Below the pieces are notes generated by a model, which saw only the letters and a program-made list of their open reading frames with translations, searched no databases and was not told where the DNA came from. A DNA stretch of 64,000 nucleotides from Galbibacter orientalis DSM 19592 (GTDB taxonomy: Bacteria; Bacteroidota; Bacteroidia; Flavobacteriales; Flavobacteriaceae): the NCBI RefSeq assembly GCF_000260115.1, contig NZ_JH651379.1:2831466-2895465 (forward strand), read 5' to 3'. The translations under genes and the position numbers were made by a program. Of the stretch, positions 1-9,266 are shown one piece after another (the stretch's first letter is position 1; each line of letters opens with the position of its first letter).

Positions 1-849
1 GTGTTTTTTAATAGAATTTACATGCTCTTTTAATAAAGCAGGCCTTAAATCTTCATCTTCTTCATTTACATAACGTTCATAAGCAATTAACGAAACTTTT
101 GAATCGACAATCATTTTTTTATTATCTGGTAAATGAATAATTACATCAGGCAATACACGTTTACCTTCATCCGTAGTAAAACTATTTTGCACCGTATATT
201 CACTTCCTTTTTCTAGACCCGATTTTTCGAGGACGCGCTCAAGCACCAATTCTCCCCAATTTCCTTGCATTTTTGTATCGCCTTTTAGCGCTTTGGTAAG
301 GTTGGAAGCCTCTTTTGTAATTTGCTGATTTAAGTCTTTTAAGTTTCTTAATTGTTCTTGTAAAGCAGAATGGCGGGTAATACTTTCCTTATTACTGTCT
401 TCTACTCGTTTCTCAAAATGTTGAATTTTCTCCTGAAGAGGTGTTAAAATATTTGTTATATTTTCTTTATTCTGAAGTGTAAATTTCTGAGATTTCTCTT
501 CTAAAATTTTATTAGCTAAAACCTGAAATTTTTCTTCAAACTTTACTTGGAGTTGTTCTACTTCTGCTTTTTGCTCTTTATTTCGCTCTAATAAATTATC
601 AAAATCTACTTCTTTTCTAGATAGCCGAATTGCAAGGGAATCTTTTTCTTGTCTAATAGCTTCTTTTGCTAAAACTTCTTTTTCTATACTGTTTTTTAAC
701 TGTGCTATTTGCTCTAATAATTGGGCTTCTTGGGCGTCAAAAGCCCCTTGGGTATTATTGTTTTTTAATTTCTGAATATAGATACCCAAAAAGATCCCAC
801 CAATGGCAAATATAAATGCGACAATTATTAAAAGAAGATTTTCAGTCAT
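1..849 (-). CDS. rmuC: DNA recombination protein RmuC (3' end beyond window)
   Basis: The reading frame runs from an ATG at 849 down to base 1 without a stop, giving 283 N-terminal residues. It has one N-terminal membrane segment (residues about 3-22), then a long Glu/Lys/Gln-rich coiled coil to about residue 180, then the start of the conserved RmuC core (motifs QGNWGE and PDVIIHLPD, then MIVDSKVSL). RmuC is a membrane-anchored, nuclease-like protein that limits inversions and rearrangements at short repeats. The C-terminal half is outside the window. It is divergent from the regulator at 990 across a 140-bp gap. The family call is secure. Confidence 0.9.
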   Translation of the reverse strand, partial: MTENLLLIIVAFIFAIGGIFLGIYIQKLKNNNTQGAFDAQEAQLLEQIAQLKNSIEKEVLAKEAIRQEKDSLAIRLSRKEVDFDNLLERNKEQKAEVEQLQVKFEEKFQVLANKILEEKSQKFTLQNKENITNILTPLQEKIQHFEKRVEDSNKESITRHSALQEQLRNLKDLNQQITKEASNLTKALKGDTKMQGNWGELVLERVLEKSGLEKGSEYTVQNSFTTDEGKRVLPDVIIHLPDNKKMIVDSKVSLIAYERYVNEEDEDLRPALLKEHVNSIKKH

Positions 850-989
850 TATGTGTATTTTCGTTGAAAATTTTAAATTGAAATTTAGTTGTAAAGATAA
901 AAGAATAGCTTCAATTTAAAACTTTCAAGAATAACAATTACGATTCCTTTTTTAGGATTTTAGTATTTTAAAAGAAATTTTCGCAAAGC

Positions 990-3788
990 ATGAGCTTCTA
1001 TCAACGCTACCATAAATTTAGTATTCTAGCAATTCTACTTTGTTCTTTCCTATTAAATGGACAGCGGAGACCACCTATTCATAACTTTAATGTAGGAGAT
1101 TATCAGGCTGGAATCCAGAACTGGGGTATTGCATATGGAGACAAGAATTTATATGTAGCTAATAATGAAGGTTTGCTAGAGTTTGATGGCAATACTTGGC
1201 GATTTTATGAATTGCCTAATAAAACAATTGTTCGCTCTGTAGCTTATTTTGATAATAAAATTTACACTGGGTCTTATGAGGAGTTTGGATTTTGGGAAAA
1301 AACATCCACCGGAGAGTTGCAATATACTAGTTTGAGTAATCAATTAGCAGCAACTAATATTGAAACGGAATCTATTTGGTCTATTTACAAATTAAAAGAC
1401 GCTATAATTTTTAAATCCTTCAGTGGCATATTTATTTATAAAAATGAAAAAATAAATGTACTAAAATCTGAAACCACCATTTTAGGTGCTAATGTAGTTA
1501 ATGGCGAATTTTTTGTTTTTGGAAGGAATAAAGGGATCTATAAATTAATAGATGATGAATTAATACTTCAGCAGCAAACAACACTTTTAAAAGATTATAA
1601 AGTACAATCTATTGCTTCTTTTGAAGGCAATAAAATTATAATAGGAACATCTCTTAACGGTTGTTTTATATGGGATAATAATAGTTTAAAACCTTGGAAG
1701 CATCCTCTTAATGAGTTGATGAAGCATAATCAGCTCAATAAAATAACTATAAACAAGGATTATATTTTCTTGGGAACTATTAAAAATGGAATGTATGTTT
1801 TTAATCGTAAGACAGAACAGTTTTACAATTTAAATGTTCAAAATGGACTTCAAAACAACACCATTCTTGGAAGCTTATTTACAGATAGAGGAATTTTATG
1901 GCTCTCATTAGACAATGGAGTCTCTGCAATTCCAATACATTTTGATGCGTATTATTTAAACCCTTCTAAACTCGATATTGGCGGTGTTTATGATATGGTT
2001 TCTTTAAATAATCAAACCTATATTGCTACCAATACAGGAGTATATGTAGGAAACCAAGATAGTATAGAATTTATTGAAGGTTCTCAAGGACATATTTGGG
2101 ATTTAACACTGGTTGACGGTGTTATTGTTTGTGGGCATAATCTTGCAACATATCAAATAAAAAATAAAAAATTGGAAGTCATTTCTGATAAAAATGGAGG
2201 CTACGTTTTTAAGAAGATAGATGGAAAGCAAAATACGTATATACAAGGAAATTATTCTGGACTTACACTTTATAAAAAAAATGGTAAAGAGTGGAAGGTA
2301 AATGATGTAGAAGGAATAGATTTTCCTGTTAAAAAAATAGTTTTCGAAAAAGACCATATTGCATGGGTAGCTCATACTTATAAAGGAATTTATAGAGTTC
2401 ATTTTTCTGAAGATTACGCTAAAATTCTTCGAATAGAAGAGCAATATAATACAGCGTTATCAAATATTTATTTGGTGAAAATTTTTAAAATAGAAGGACA
2501 AATAGCTTTTTATAACAATAATAAGTGGTTTGTTTATAATCCTATAGAGCAAAAAATTGAACCTTTTGAATCGTTAAGAACTATTTTAGGAAAAGATGCT
2601 GCGGCCTATCCAATTACAGATGATGGAGTGCAACCTGTTATTTTTAAAAAGGCGGATGGGATGTTATTTATGCGAGAGCAGTTAAATGATGAAAATTCTC
2701 AATTTTATATTCCTTCTAGGTATTATGCAAATCGATTGTTAAAAAATGACGAAAGAGCCATTGTGGTAAACGATTCATTAGTTCAGATAGCATTATATAA
2801 CGACATCCTAGCGGTTAATACAAAAAAGATTAGCGGAAATAAAAAACATGAAAATCCCATAATAAATAGAGTTTTAAAGAACGGAAACCCTTTGCCTTTA
2901 GATAGTTTGCATGTATTTAAGCCGCGAGATACTATTATAATTGAAACTTCTGTTCCTTTTCTTACAAATAACTCTATTGTTTATAGCTTGTCTAATGGAG
3001 AAAAAACAGAATATAGAGATGCACAAAATGGTAAAATTATAGTTACAAATTTGCCTTATGGAGAAACTACTATAGATATCCGCTCTAAAATGAAAACAGA
3101 AATTTCCAAAACAGGAATTAAACTTGAGTTGGAAACAAAAAAACCATGGTATCTAGGTGTTTGGGGAATTCTTCTTGCATTAGGAATTTTAGCAATTATT
3201 ATAGTAGGAGTTTTTACGGTGAATAAGTTTGTTTTAATTCGCCATAAAAAATATTTAGATGATCAGTTTGAGCATCAAAAAGAGCTTAATAGAAAGGAAG
3301 AGGCACTAAGGCATGAGAAAAAACTTAATGAGATTGAGAAGAGACAGCATGAACAAGAGTTAAAAAAGAAAACTAAAGAATTGGCAAATACCGCCATGGA
3401 GATGACTAAGAAAAATGAGATTCTTGTAGATTTAAAAGAAGAGTTAAATCATTTTAAGTCAGAAATAATTGATAAAGTACGTTTTAATAAACTCCTTAAA
3501 AAAGTAGATCGTAATATTAATAACGCAAACGACTGGGAGATTTTTGAATCTAATTTTAATGAAATTCACGATTCATTTTTCAAAAACCTATTACAACTTC
3601 ATCCAGATAAGCTTACTTCTAAGGATTTAAAGTTATGTGCATATCTAAAAATGAATTTATCTAGTAAAGAAATTGCACCACTTATGAGTATTTCGGTGAG
3701 AGGAGTAGAAATCCACAGATACAGATTACGTAAAAAGTTGGACTTAACCTCAGAACAGAATCTTAATGAGTATTTAATGAATATATAG
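990..3788 (+). CDS. Membrane-spanning sensor/LuxR-type HTH regulator of the utilisation locus
   Basis: This 932-residue protein begins with a signal peptide. A large periplasmic region of beta-propeller type (ligand_gated/Reg_prop-like blades) and a Y_Y_Y-like Ig fold follow, then one membrane helix at about 720-745. A cytoplasmic coiled coil covers about 750-830 and a C-terminal LuxR-type helix-turn-helix covers about 870-932 (SSKEIAPLMSISVRGVEIHR). There is no histidine kinase or receiver domain, so a periplasmic ligand signal must pass directly to a membrane-tethered DNA-binding domain. It lies on the same strand 908 bp upstream of susC, so it is the likely activator of the locus; the ligand is inferred. 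The ATG at 990 is the first start and gives a good signal peptide. Confidence 0.8.
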   Translation: MSFYQRYHKFSILAILLCSFLLNGQRRPPIHNFNVGDYQAGIQNWGIAYGDKNLYVANNEGLLEFDGNTWRFYELPNKTIVRSVAYFDNKIYTGSYEEFGFWEKTSTGELQYTSLSNQLAATNIETESIWSIYKLKDAIIFKSFSGIFIYKNEKINVLKSETTILGANVVNGEFFVFGRNKGIYKLIDDELILQQQTTLLKDYKVQSIASFEGNKIIIGTSLNGCFIWDNNSLKPWKHPLNELMKHNQLNKITINKDYIFLGTIKNGMYVFNRKTEQFYNLNVQNGLQNNTILGSLFTDRGILWLSLDNGVSAIPIHFDAYYLNPSKLDIGGVYDMVSLNNQTYIATNTGVYVGNQDSIEFIEGSQGHIWDLTLVDGVIVCGHNLATYQIKNKKLEVISDKNGGYVFKKIDGKQNTYIQGNYSGLTLYKKNGKEWKVNDVEGIDFPVKKIVFEKDHIAWVAHTYKGIYRVHFSEDYAKILRIEEQYNTALSNIYLVKIFKIEGQIAFYNNNKWFVYNPIEQKIEPFESLRTILGKDAAAYPITDDGVQPVIFKKADGMLFMREQLNDENSQFYIPSRYYANRLLKNDERAIVVNDSLVQIALYNDILAVNTKKISGNKKHENPIINRVLKNGNPLPLDSLHVFKPRDTIIIETSVPFLTNNSIVYSLSNGEKTEYRDAQNGKIIVTNLPYGETTIDIRSKMKTEISKTGIKLELETKKPWYLGVWGILLALGILAIIIVGVFTVNKFVLIRHKKYLDDQFEHQKELNRKEEALRHEKKLNEIEKRQHEQELKKKTKELANTAMEMTKKNEILVDLKEELNHFKSEIIDKVRFNKLLKKVDRNINNANDWEIFESNFNEIHDSFFKNLLQLHPDKLTSKDLKLCAYLKMNLSSKEIAPLMSISVRGVEIHRYRLRKKLDLTSEQNLNEYLMNI

Positions 3789-3802
3789 TTTCTATTTTTT
3801 AT

Positions 3803-4030
3803 TACTGTTGTCCGATAAAAGTTAACGGGATTTATTGGACTCCACTTATATCAAGGTTTAAAAGAGGTTTTTAAAATACCTCCCCCTTACTATCAAGAAA
3901 AATGAATAAAAAGAAGGAGTTGGTAATGTTGTTTCTTTAAACTACTCATTTTGTAATAGTTTAGATTTAGTGCTTCTTCTTTTCTCTTACAGCGAAGCGG
4001 TCTTATATTTTATTCGGATATTAATGGTTT
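3803..4030 (+). repeat. Dispersed intergenic repeat A, copy 1
   Basis: This roughly 230-bp non-coding unit begins with the motif GTTGTCCGATAAAAG and ends near TTCGGATATTAATGG. Recognisable relatives lie at 18456-18675 (opposite strand), 30058-30220 (opposite strand, truncated), 4181-4270 (5' part only) and 56221-56450. Conserved internal landmarks are TTTCTTTAAACTACTC and CTTACAGCGAAGCGGTCTT. No reading frame is shared between copies. It is probably a degenerate non-autonomous mobile element or structured repeat. Confidence 0.7.
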
Positions 4031-4072
4031 TTATTTAAAAAATCTCCTATACCTAGGCTGCAAAGTTTTTCT

Positions 4073-4160
4073 GCCACGAATTCACAAATATTTTTTTGCC
4101 TTCCCTTACCCATAACCTTAATAAGAGAAGAGAAGAAAAATAAATCTGTGAATCTGTAGC
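4073..4160. repeat. Small inverted-repeat element
   Basis: The arm at 4073-4089 (GCCACGAATTCACAAAT) matches the reverse complement of 4144-4160 at 13 of 17 positions. About 54 bp of AT-rich DNA lies between them. It resembles short palindromic elements scattered through Bacteroidota intergenic DNA. No gene lies within it. Confidence 0.5.
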
Positions 4161-4180
4161 TTAAACTTATAAAACATATT

Positions 4181-4390
4181 ATTGTTGTCCTACAAAAGTT
4201 AACGGAATTTATTAGCCTCTACTTATATCGAAGTTTAAATGAGATTTTCAAAATAGTCCTTTGCTATTAATCCCTCATTGAGGGTTTTTTCCCAGAGTCT
4301 GTTCTGAGTATATCGAAGAGTTCTACGTTAAAATGGATTAAATTATTTTACTTTGAATACCTCGTAGACTTACCTCGAGGTAGTTGATTT
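4181..4390 (+). repeat. Chimeric repeat: 5' part of repeat A joined to repeat B
   Basis: Bases 4181-4270 repeat the first 90 bp of repeat A. From 4271 the sequence switches to repeat B, which begins TCCCTCATTGAGGG and contains CTGAGTATATCGAAG and CCTCGAGGTAGTTGATT. Repeat B recurs at 56099-56220 and in part at 18714-18805. The region between the regulator and susC (3789-4696) is therefore largely repeat-derived and holds no gene. Confidence 0.65.
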
Positions 4391-4533
4391 AAGGAGTTAT
4401 CTATCCTTATTTTAACAAAACTTAGAATGCTATAATCTTAAAATTTTAGGTTTTAAATGAAAAATCATCATTTTTTAGGGTCTAAAAAAACGAAATTAAC
4501 ATTGAAATAATACATCATCACTACTACATTTTG

Positions 4534-4541
4534 TAATTTTG
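4534..4541 (+). promoter_or_regulatory. Possible -7 box for the susC operon
   Basis: TAATTTTG matches the Bacteroidota -7 consensus TAnnTTTG and lies 155 bp upstream of the susC start. No TTG element is present at the expected 19-20 bp upstream spacing. This would fit an activator-dependent promoter, or the match may be chance in AT-rich DNA. Confidence 0.3.
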
Positions 4542-4696
4542 TATAGAATTACTTCATTTTAACACACTTGAATCCCTCTAAAAACCTGCCTTAAGAACAG
4601 TTCTCACTAATGATGTATTTAAGAAGTGGTGTTTTTTTACTACATCGTTATAGTTTATGATAGTTTTAAGAAGCTAACTTTAATATGTAAATAGAA

Positions 4697-7600
4697 ATGA
4701 AAAATTATTTGTTAACATTTATATTGTTATGTTGTTTTTCAGGGTTCGCCCAACAGCAAACAATTTCTGGTGTAATTACGGATGATCAAGACATGCCGTT
4801 ACCAGGAGCATCAGTTTTAATTAAGGGAACCACAACAGGAACCCAAACAGATTTCGATGGAAATTATTCTATTGAAGCTACTAATGGAGATACACTTGTA
4901 TTTTCTTATGTAGGAATGGAGCCTCAAGAAATTGTAGTAGGAAACACTTCTTCAATAAACGTTTCTCTTACAGTTTCTACCAACCAATTAGACGAAGTAG
5001 TGGTGGTAGGTTATGGTACACAAAGGCGTTCCGATTTAACAGGAGCTATTGTATCTGCAAAAGCTGAAGATATAGCAGAACAGCCAGCACTTAATGCAAT
5101 GCAGTCTTTACAAGGTAAAGTTGCAGGGGTAAACATTATAAATAGTGATGCGCCAGGTACAGACCCTAAGGTTGTTATTAGAGGGGTTGGAACGGCATCT
5201 GCTGGGAGTAGTCCTTTATATGTTGTAGATGGAATTATGGTAAGTAATATTCAGAATATCAGTCCTAGCGATATTGCTAGTGTTGATATTATGAAAGATG
5301 CTTCTTCCGCAGCAATTTATGGTAGTGATGCTGCCAATGGGGTTGTTTTAATTACAACAAAAAGTGGTAAAAGTGGAAAAGCTAAAATTAAAGTAGAATC
5401 TTTCTACGGAGCTAAATCTGTGCTAAATCCAGTAGAGATGGCTAATGGACAGGAGTATATTAACTACTTTAATGAAAAGCAAACGTCAACAGGAGGATCT
5501 TATCAATTATCGCCAAATCAAGCGTATGATACAGATTGGTATGATGAACTAATAGGAACGGCTTTTTCTAACAATAATAATGTAGCTATTTCTGGAGGTT
5601 CGGAAAATGTTGATTATTTCTTCAGTGTAAATAATTATAATGAAGATGGTTTATTAAAAGATCAACGATATAATAGAACTACTATTAGGACTAACAATAC
5701 TTTTAAGCTTTTTGAAGGAAGATTAAAATTAACTCCTAATGTAAACTTATCTTTTACAAATGAGAATCCTAAAGGATATGGAGTATTTAATGATGCTTAC
5801 AGACAATCTCCTTTAGTTCCTGTTTATTATGAAAGCGGTCAATATGGGCAAAGCTTTGTAAATCAATCTACTGGATTAGTTGGTTATCAAGGTGCTCCGG
5901 GAGAAACAATTGGACGTTTAAATTCTATTGGGAATCCAGTTGCTAATGCTTTTTATGATAATCAGAAGATTCAAACTACAAACCTTCAAGGGTTATTTAA
6001 GGCGGAATTTGATGTTACAGATTGGTTAAAATTGAGTTCTAGATTTGGGGCTACAAAATATTACTACAAAAAGAGAGTATTTAATGATGTTAAAGGGAGA
6101 TGGTTAACTTCAGACCCTACAAGAACATCAGGTCAATTTGATCAGTTAAAAGAAGAAAATCCTACCTCATTAACTTATGTCAATAACGATCTTTCTTATG
6201 AAAATAAAGAGGAATTTCGTTATAACTGGGATACTTTTATAACCATAGATAAGTCGTTCAACAAGCATAACTTTAATATGTTACTTGGGCTTACTAGAGA
6301 TTTAAGAAATGATAATTATAGAAGTTATGTAAAAGGGTATGATGTTCCAAGTCAAGAACAATATTGGAATATCGATATGGCTTCATCAGATTATGATAAA
6401 ATAGCTGAACAAGGCTACAGTAATATCAGAACAAAGCTTTCTTATTTTGGAAGACTTCAATACAACTTTGATAATAAATATTTTATTACTGCAAACTTTA
6501 GAAGAGATGGAGACAGTTTCTTTAAAGAGAATGAAGAATATTGGGGTAATTTCCCATCATTCAGTGCAGGTTGGGTAATTTCTCGTGAAGAATTTATGAG
6601 TAATTCAGGGATTGATTTCTTAAAAATCCGTGGAGGATACGGTAAATTAGGAAATGCAAATGTACCTCAATTAAACACAAATACAGTGAGTACAGATCCT
6701 GGAAGTAATAGTAATAACTATGTGTTTGGACCAAACCAATCTTTAATTTTTGGTTCTAGTTTTGGAACCCCAGTAACAGAATTAACTTGGGAAAAAACAA
6801 ATGAGATTTTTGCAGGATTAGATATTTCAATATTAGAAAGTAGACTGTCTGCTAATTTAGATTACTATAATAGAACTACCGAAAATGCTATTATGAATGT
6901 AAAACCTTTATTAAACTCTGCCTTCCAAGCTTCTTATTATGATCATGGAGGGGAGGTAAATAACGAAGGTTTTGAAGTTGCTTTAAACTGGCAAGATCAG
7001 GTAAGTGAAGATTTTTCATACAGCATTGGAGTTAACTACGGATATAACAAAAATGTTTTGCAAGATGTTAAACCAGCATACGATGGTAATACAGGAGGTA
7101 GTTTGGCAAATGGACAAATAACCAAAAGACTGCAAGAAGGTCAGCCTCTTTACGCTTGGTGGATGTATGAAGCAGATGGTGTATGGCAAACACAAGACGA
7201 AATTGATAATAGTGCGAGTTTAGAAAGTGCAAAACCTGGTTATTTAAAATATAAAGACCAAAATGAAGATGGTATTATAGATGATAGAGATAAGGTTTTT
7301 ATGGATTCTTATTTACCTAAATTTAACTACGGAATTAATTTAGGATTAAATTATAAAAGATTTGATTTTAACGTAGATGCATTTGGTGTTGGAGGAAATA
7401 AAGTTTATAACGGACTCAAAGGAGTGCGTATTGATGGTGGGGAAAATGTAACCAAAGAAGTTTACGATAACCGTTGGACAGGACCAGGATCTACAAATGT
7501 AAACCCAGGAGCAGATAGAGATGCGGTGGCTTCTAGTTATTATTTAGAAAACGGAGATTATTTAAGGATTAATAATATTTCTATTGGATATACTTTATCT

Positions 7601-7792
7601 GAAGATGCTATAAAATATTTCTCTAAATTAAGAATCTACGCTACAGCTCAAAATCCATTTTTATTTACTAAATACACAGGATTTACACCAGAATTATTAC
7701 AATCTGGAGCACCAAATGAGACTGCTGGGATAGAGCTTTCTGCATATCCAAATGTAAAAACATTTATACTCGGGGTTAATATAGAATTGTAA
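4697..7792 (+). CDS. susC: SusC-family TonB-dependent outer-membrane glycan transporter
   Basis: 1031 residues with a signal peptide (1-18). A carboxypeptidase-D-like regulatory domain follows (about 22-95), then a linker (LDEVVVVGYGTQRR, about 98-111), a plug domain (SPLYVVDGI and DIMKDASSAAIYGSDAANGV) and a long beta-barrel ending in a typical hydrophobic C-terminal strand. SusC proteins import oligosaccharides across the outer membrane, powered by TonB, with SusD as the lid. susD starts 20 bp downstream. The substrate is inferred from the neighbouring GH144 and GH3 genes to be a beta-1,2-glucan oligosaccharide. Confidence 0.93.
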   Translation: MKNYLLTFILLCCFSGFAQQQTISGVITDDQDMPLPGASVLIKGTTTGTQTDFDGNYSIEATNGDTLVFSYVGMEPQEIVVGNTSSINVSLTVSTNQLDEVVVVGYGTQRRSDLTGAIVSAKAEDIAEQPALNAMQSLQGKVAGVNIINSDAPGTDPKVVIRGVGTASAGSSPLYVVDGIMVSNIQNISPSDIASVDIMKDASSAAIYGSDAANGVVLITTKSGKSGKAKIKVESFYGAKSVLNPVEMANGQEYINYFNEKQTSTGGSYQLSPNQAYDTDWYDELIGTAFSNNNNVAISGGSENVDYFFSVNNYNEDGLLKDQRYNRTTIRTNNTFKLFEGRLKLTPNVNLSFTNENPKGYGVFNDAYRQSPLVPVYYESGQYGQSFVNQSTGLVGYQGAPGETIGRLNSIGNPVANAFYDNQKIQTTNLQGLFKAEFDVTDWLKLSSRFGATKYYYKKRVFNDVKGRWLTSDPTRTSGQFDQLKEENPTSLTYVNNDLSYENKEEFRYNWDTFITIDKSFNKHNFNMLLGLTRDLRNDNYRSYVKGYDVPSQEQYWNIDMASSDYDKIAEQGYSNIRTKLSYFGRLQYNFDNKYFITANFRRDGDSFFKENEEYWGNFPSFSAGWVISREEFMSNSGIDFLKIRGGYGKLGNANVPQLNTNTVSTDPGSNSNNYVFGPNQSLIFGSSFGTPVTELTWEKTNEIFAGLDISILESRLSANLDYYNRTTENAIMNVKPLLNSAFQASYYDHGGEVNNEGFEVALNWQDQVSEDFSYSIGVNYGYNKNVLQDVKPAYDGNTGGSLANGQITKRLQEGQPLYAWWMYEADGVWQTQDEIDNSASLESAKPGYLKYKDQNEDGIIDDRDKVFMDSYLPKFNYGINLGLNYKRFDFNVDAFGVGGNKVYNGLKGVRIDGGENVTKEVYDNRWTGPGSTNVNPGADRDAVASSYYLENGDYLRINNISIGYTLSEDAIKYFSKLRIYATAQNPFLFTKYTGFTPELLQSGAPNETAGIELSAYPNVKTFILGVNIEL

Positions 7793-7812
7793 AAAATTAA
7801 AGAATAGAAATC

Positions 7813-9243
7813 ATGAAAATAAAATATAATAAATCGCTTTTACTATTGGCAGCTATAGTTACATTAGTTGCTTGTAGTGAAGATTACCTAGATGTAGATT
7901 CTAGAGAAGACATCTCTCAGGAAGATAGCGAACAAACCTTGAAAGGAGAGAATTTTGTGACAGGAGTATATGGAATGTTAACAGATTTTTCCTATGCTTT
8001 TTCCTACTTGGGAGTTACAGAAATTATTTCGGATAATGCAGACAAAGGAAGTTCTCCAACCGATTCTGGAGCAGATAAAGAGGCTTTAGATAATCTTCAG
8101 CACACAACATCTGCTGGGTCTGTTAGAGCAATGTGGGAATTATGGTATAAATCTATTGGTCGCGCTACAAGTTCAATAGAGTTTCTAGAAACATCTTCCA
8201 TGGAAAATGCTGCCTTAAAAAATAGATTGATTGGAGAAGCTAAATTTTTAAGAGCTTTAAATTACTTTTGGTTGGTACGTTCTTTTGGGGATGTAACAAT
8301 TCAAGGAGTTTCAGAGCCTTCGGAGAGAGCTCCTAAAGAAGAAGTTTATGCTTATATAGAGCAGGATTTGAAAGATGCTATAGACGCCCTTCCAAAGAAA
8401 AGCGAATATGCAAGTAAAGATTTAGGGAGAGCTACTAAAGGTGCGGCACAAGCTTTACTTTCTAAAGTTTTTTTATATGAAGAAAAATGGGATGAGGCGC
8501 AAACGTATGCCGAAATGGTTATAAATTCTGGAGAGTATAGCTTAGAACCTAATTATGAAGATATTTGGAGAGTTTATACTGAAAATGGAGTAGAATCTAT
8601 TTTTGAAGTTCAAGCAAGAGGAGAATCAATTGCTCATGGAGTACAACAGTATTCTCAAACACAAGGAGCTCGAGGAACCAGTGGTTGGGGCTGGGGCTTC
8701 AATACTCCATCTCAAAATTTAGTAGATGCTTTTGATGCTGAAGGAGATGAAATAAGAAAAAATGCTACGATTATTTTTCCTGGAGAAACCCTTTGGGATG
8801 GGAGAGAAGTAAGTGCTTCTGTAGAAAATGCTGCTTATAATGAAAAAGCATATTCTAGTGCAAACGCAGGAGCTAGTGATACGGATAAAAATATTAGGAT
8901 TATCCGTTATGCAGAGGTGTTGTTAATTCATGCGGAAGCAGCAAATGAACAAGGAAACGCTTCAGCAGCGTTAGCTTCTTTGAAAAAAGTTAGAGATCGT
9001 GTTAATTTACCAGAATATACTAACACAGATCAAACTGCATTACGAATGAAAATTTGGAATGAAAGAAGACTTGAGTTAGCATTTGAGCACGACCGTTGGT
9101 TTGATTTGTTAAGAACTGGTCAGGCAAAAGATGCAATGGCTGAAGATGGGAAAACATTTATTACAGGTAAGCATGAACTTTTTCCAATTCCTAATGACCA
9201 ATTAATTCAAACTCCAGAAATCCCTCAAAATCCAGGGTGGTAA
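7813..9243 (+). CDS. susD: SusD/RagB-family surface glycan-binding lipoprotein
   Basis: 476 residues with a lipoprotein signal (LVACSEDYLD; lipidated Cys at about 21). The helical RagB/SusD fold follows, with the usual conserved segments LIGEAKFLRALNYFWLV and WNERRLELAFEHDRWFDLLR and the C-terminal motif LFPIPNDQL. It binds glycan at the cell surface and caps the SusC barrel. It is translated just after susC (20-bp gap) and 23 bp before the glucanase gene, so the three form one operon. Confidence 0.93.
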   Translation: MKIKYNKSLLLLAAIVTLVACSEDYLDVDSREDISQEDSEQTLKGENFVTGVYGMLTDFSYAFSYLGVTEIISDNADKGSSPTDSGADKEALDNLQHTTSAGSVRAMWELWYKSIGRATSSIEFLETSSMENAALKNRLIGEAKFLRALNYFWLVRSFGDVTIQGVSEPSERAPKEEVYAYIEQDLKDAIDALPKKSEYASKDLGRATKGAAQALLSKVFLYEEKWDEAQTYAEMVINSGEYSLEPNYEDIWRVYTENGVESIFEVQARGESIAHGVQQYSQTQGARGTSGWGWGFNTPSQNLVDAFDAEGDEIRKNATIIFPGETLWDGREVSASVENAAYNEKAYSSANAGASDTDKNIRIIRYAEVLLIHAEAANEQGNASAALASLKKVRDRVNLPEYTNTDQTALRMKIWNERRLELAFEHDRWFDLLRTGQAKDAMAEDGKTFITGKHELFPIPNDQLIQTPEIPQNPGW

Positions 9244-9266
9244 GAAAATTTTAAAAAATATATAAT

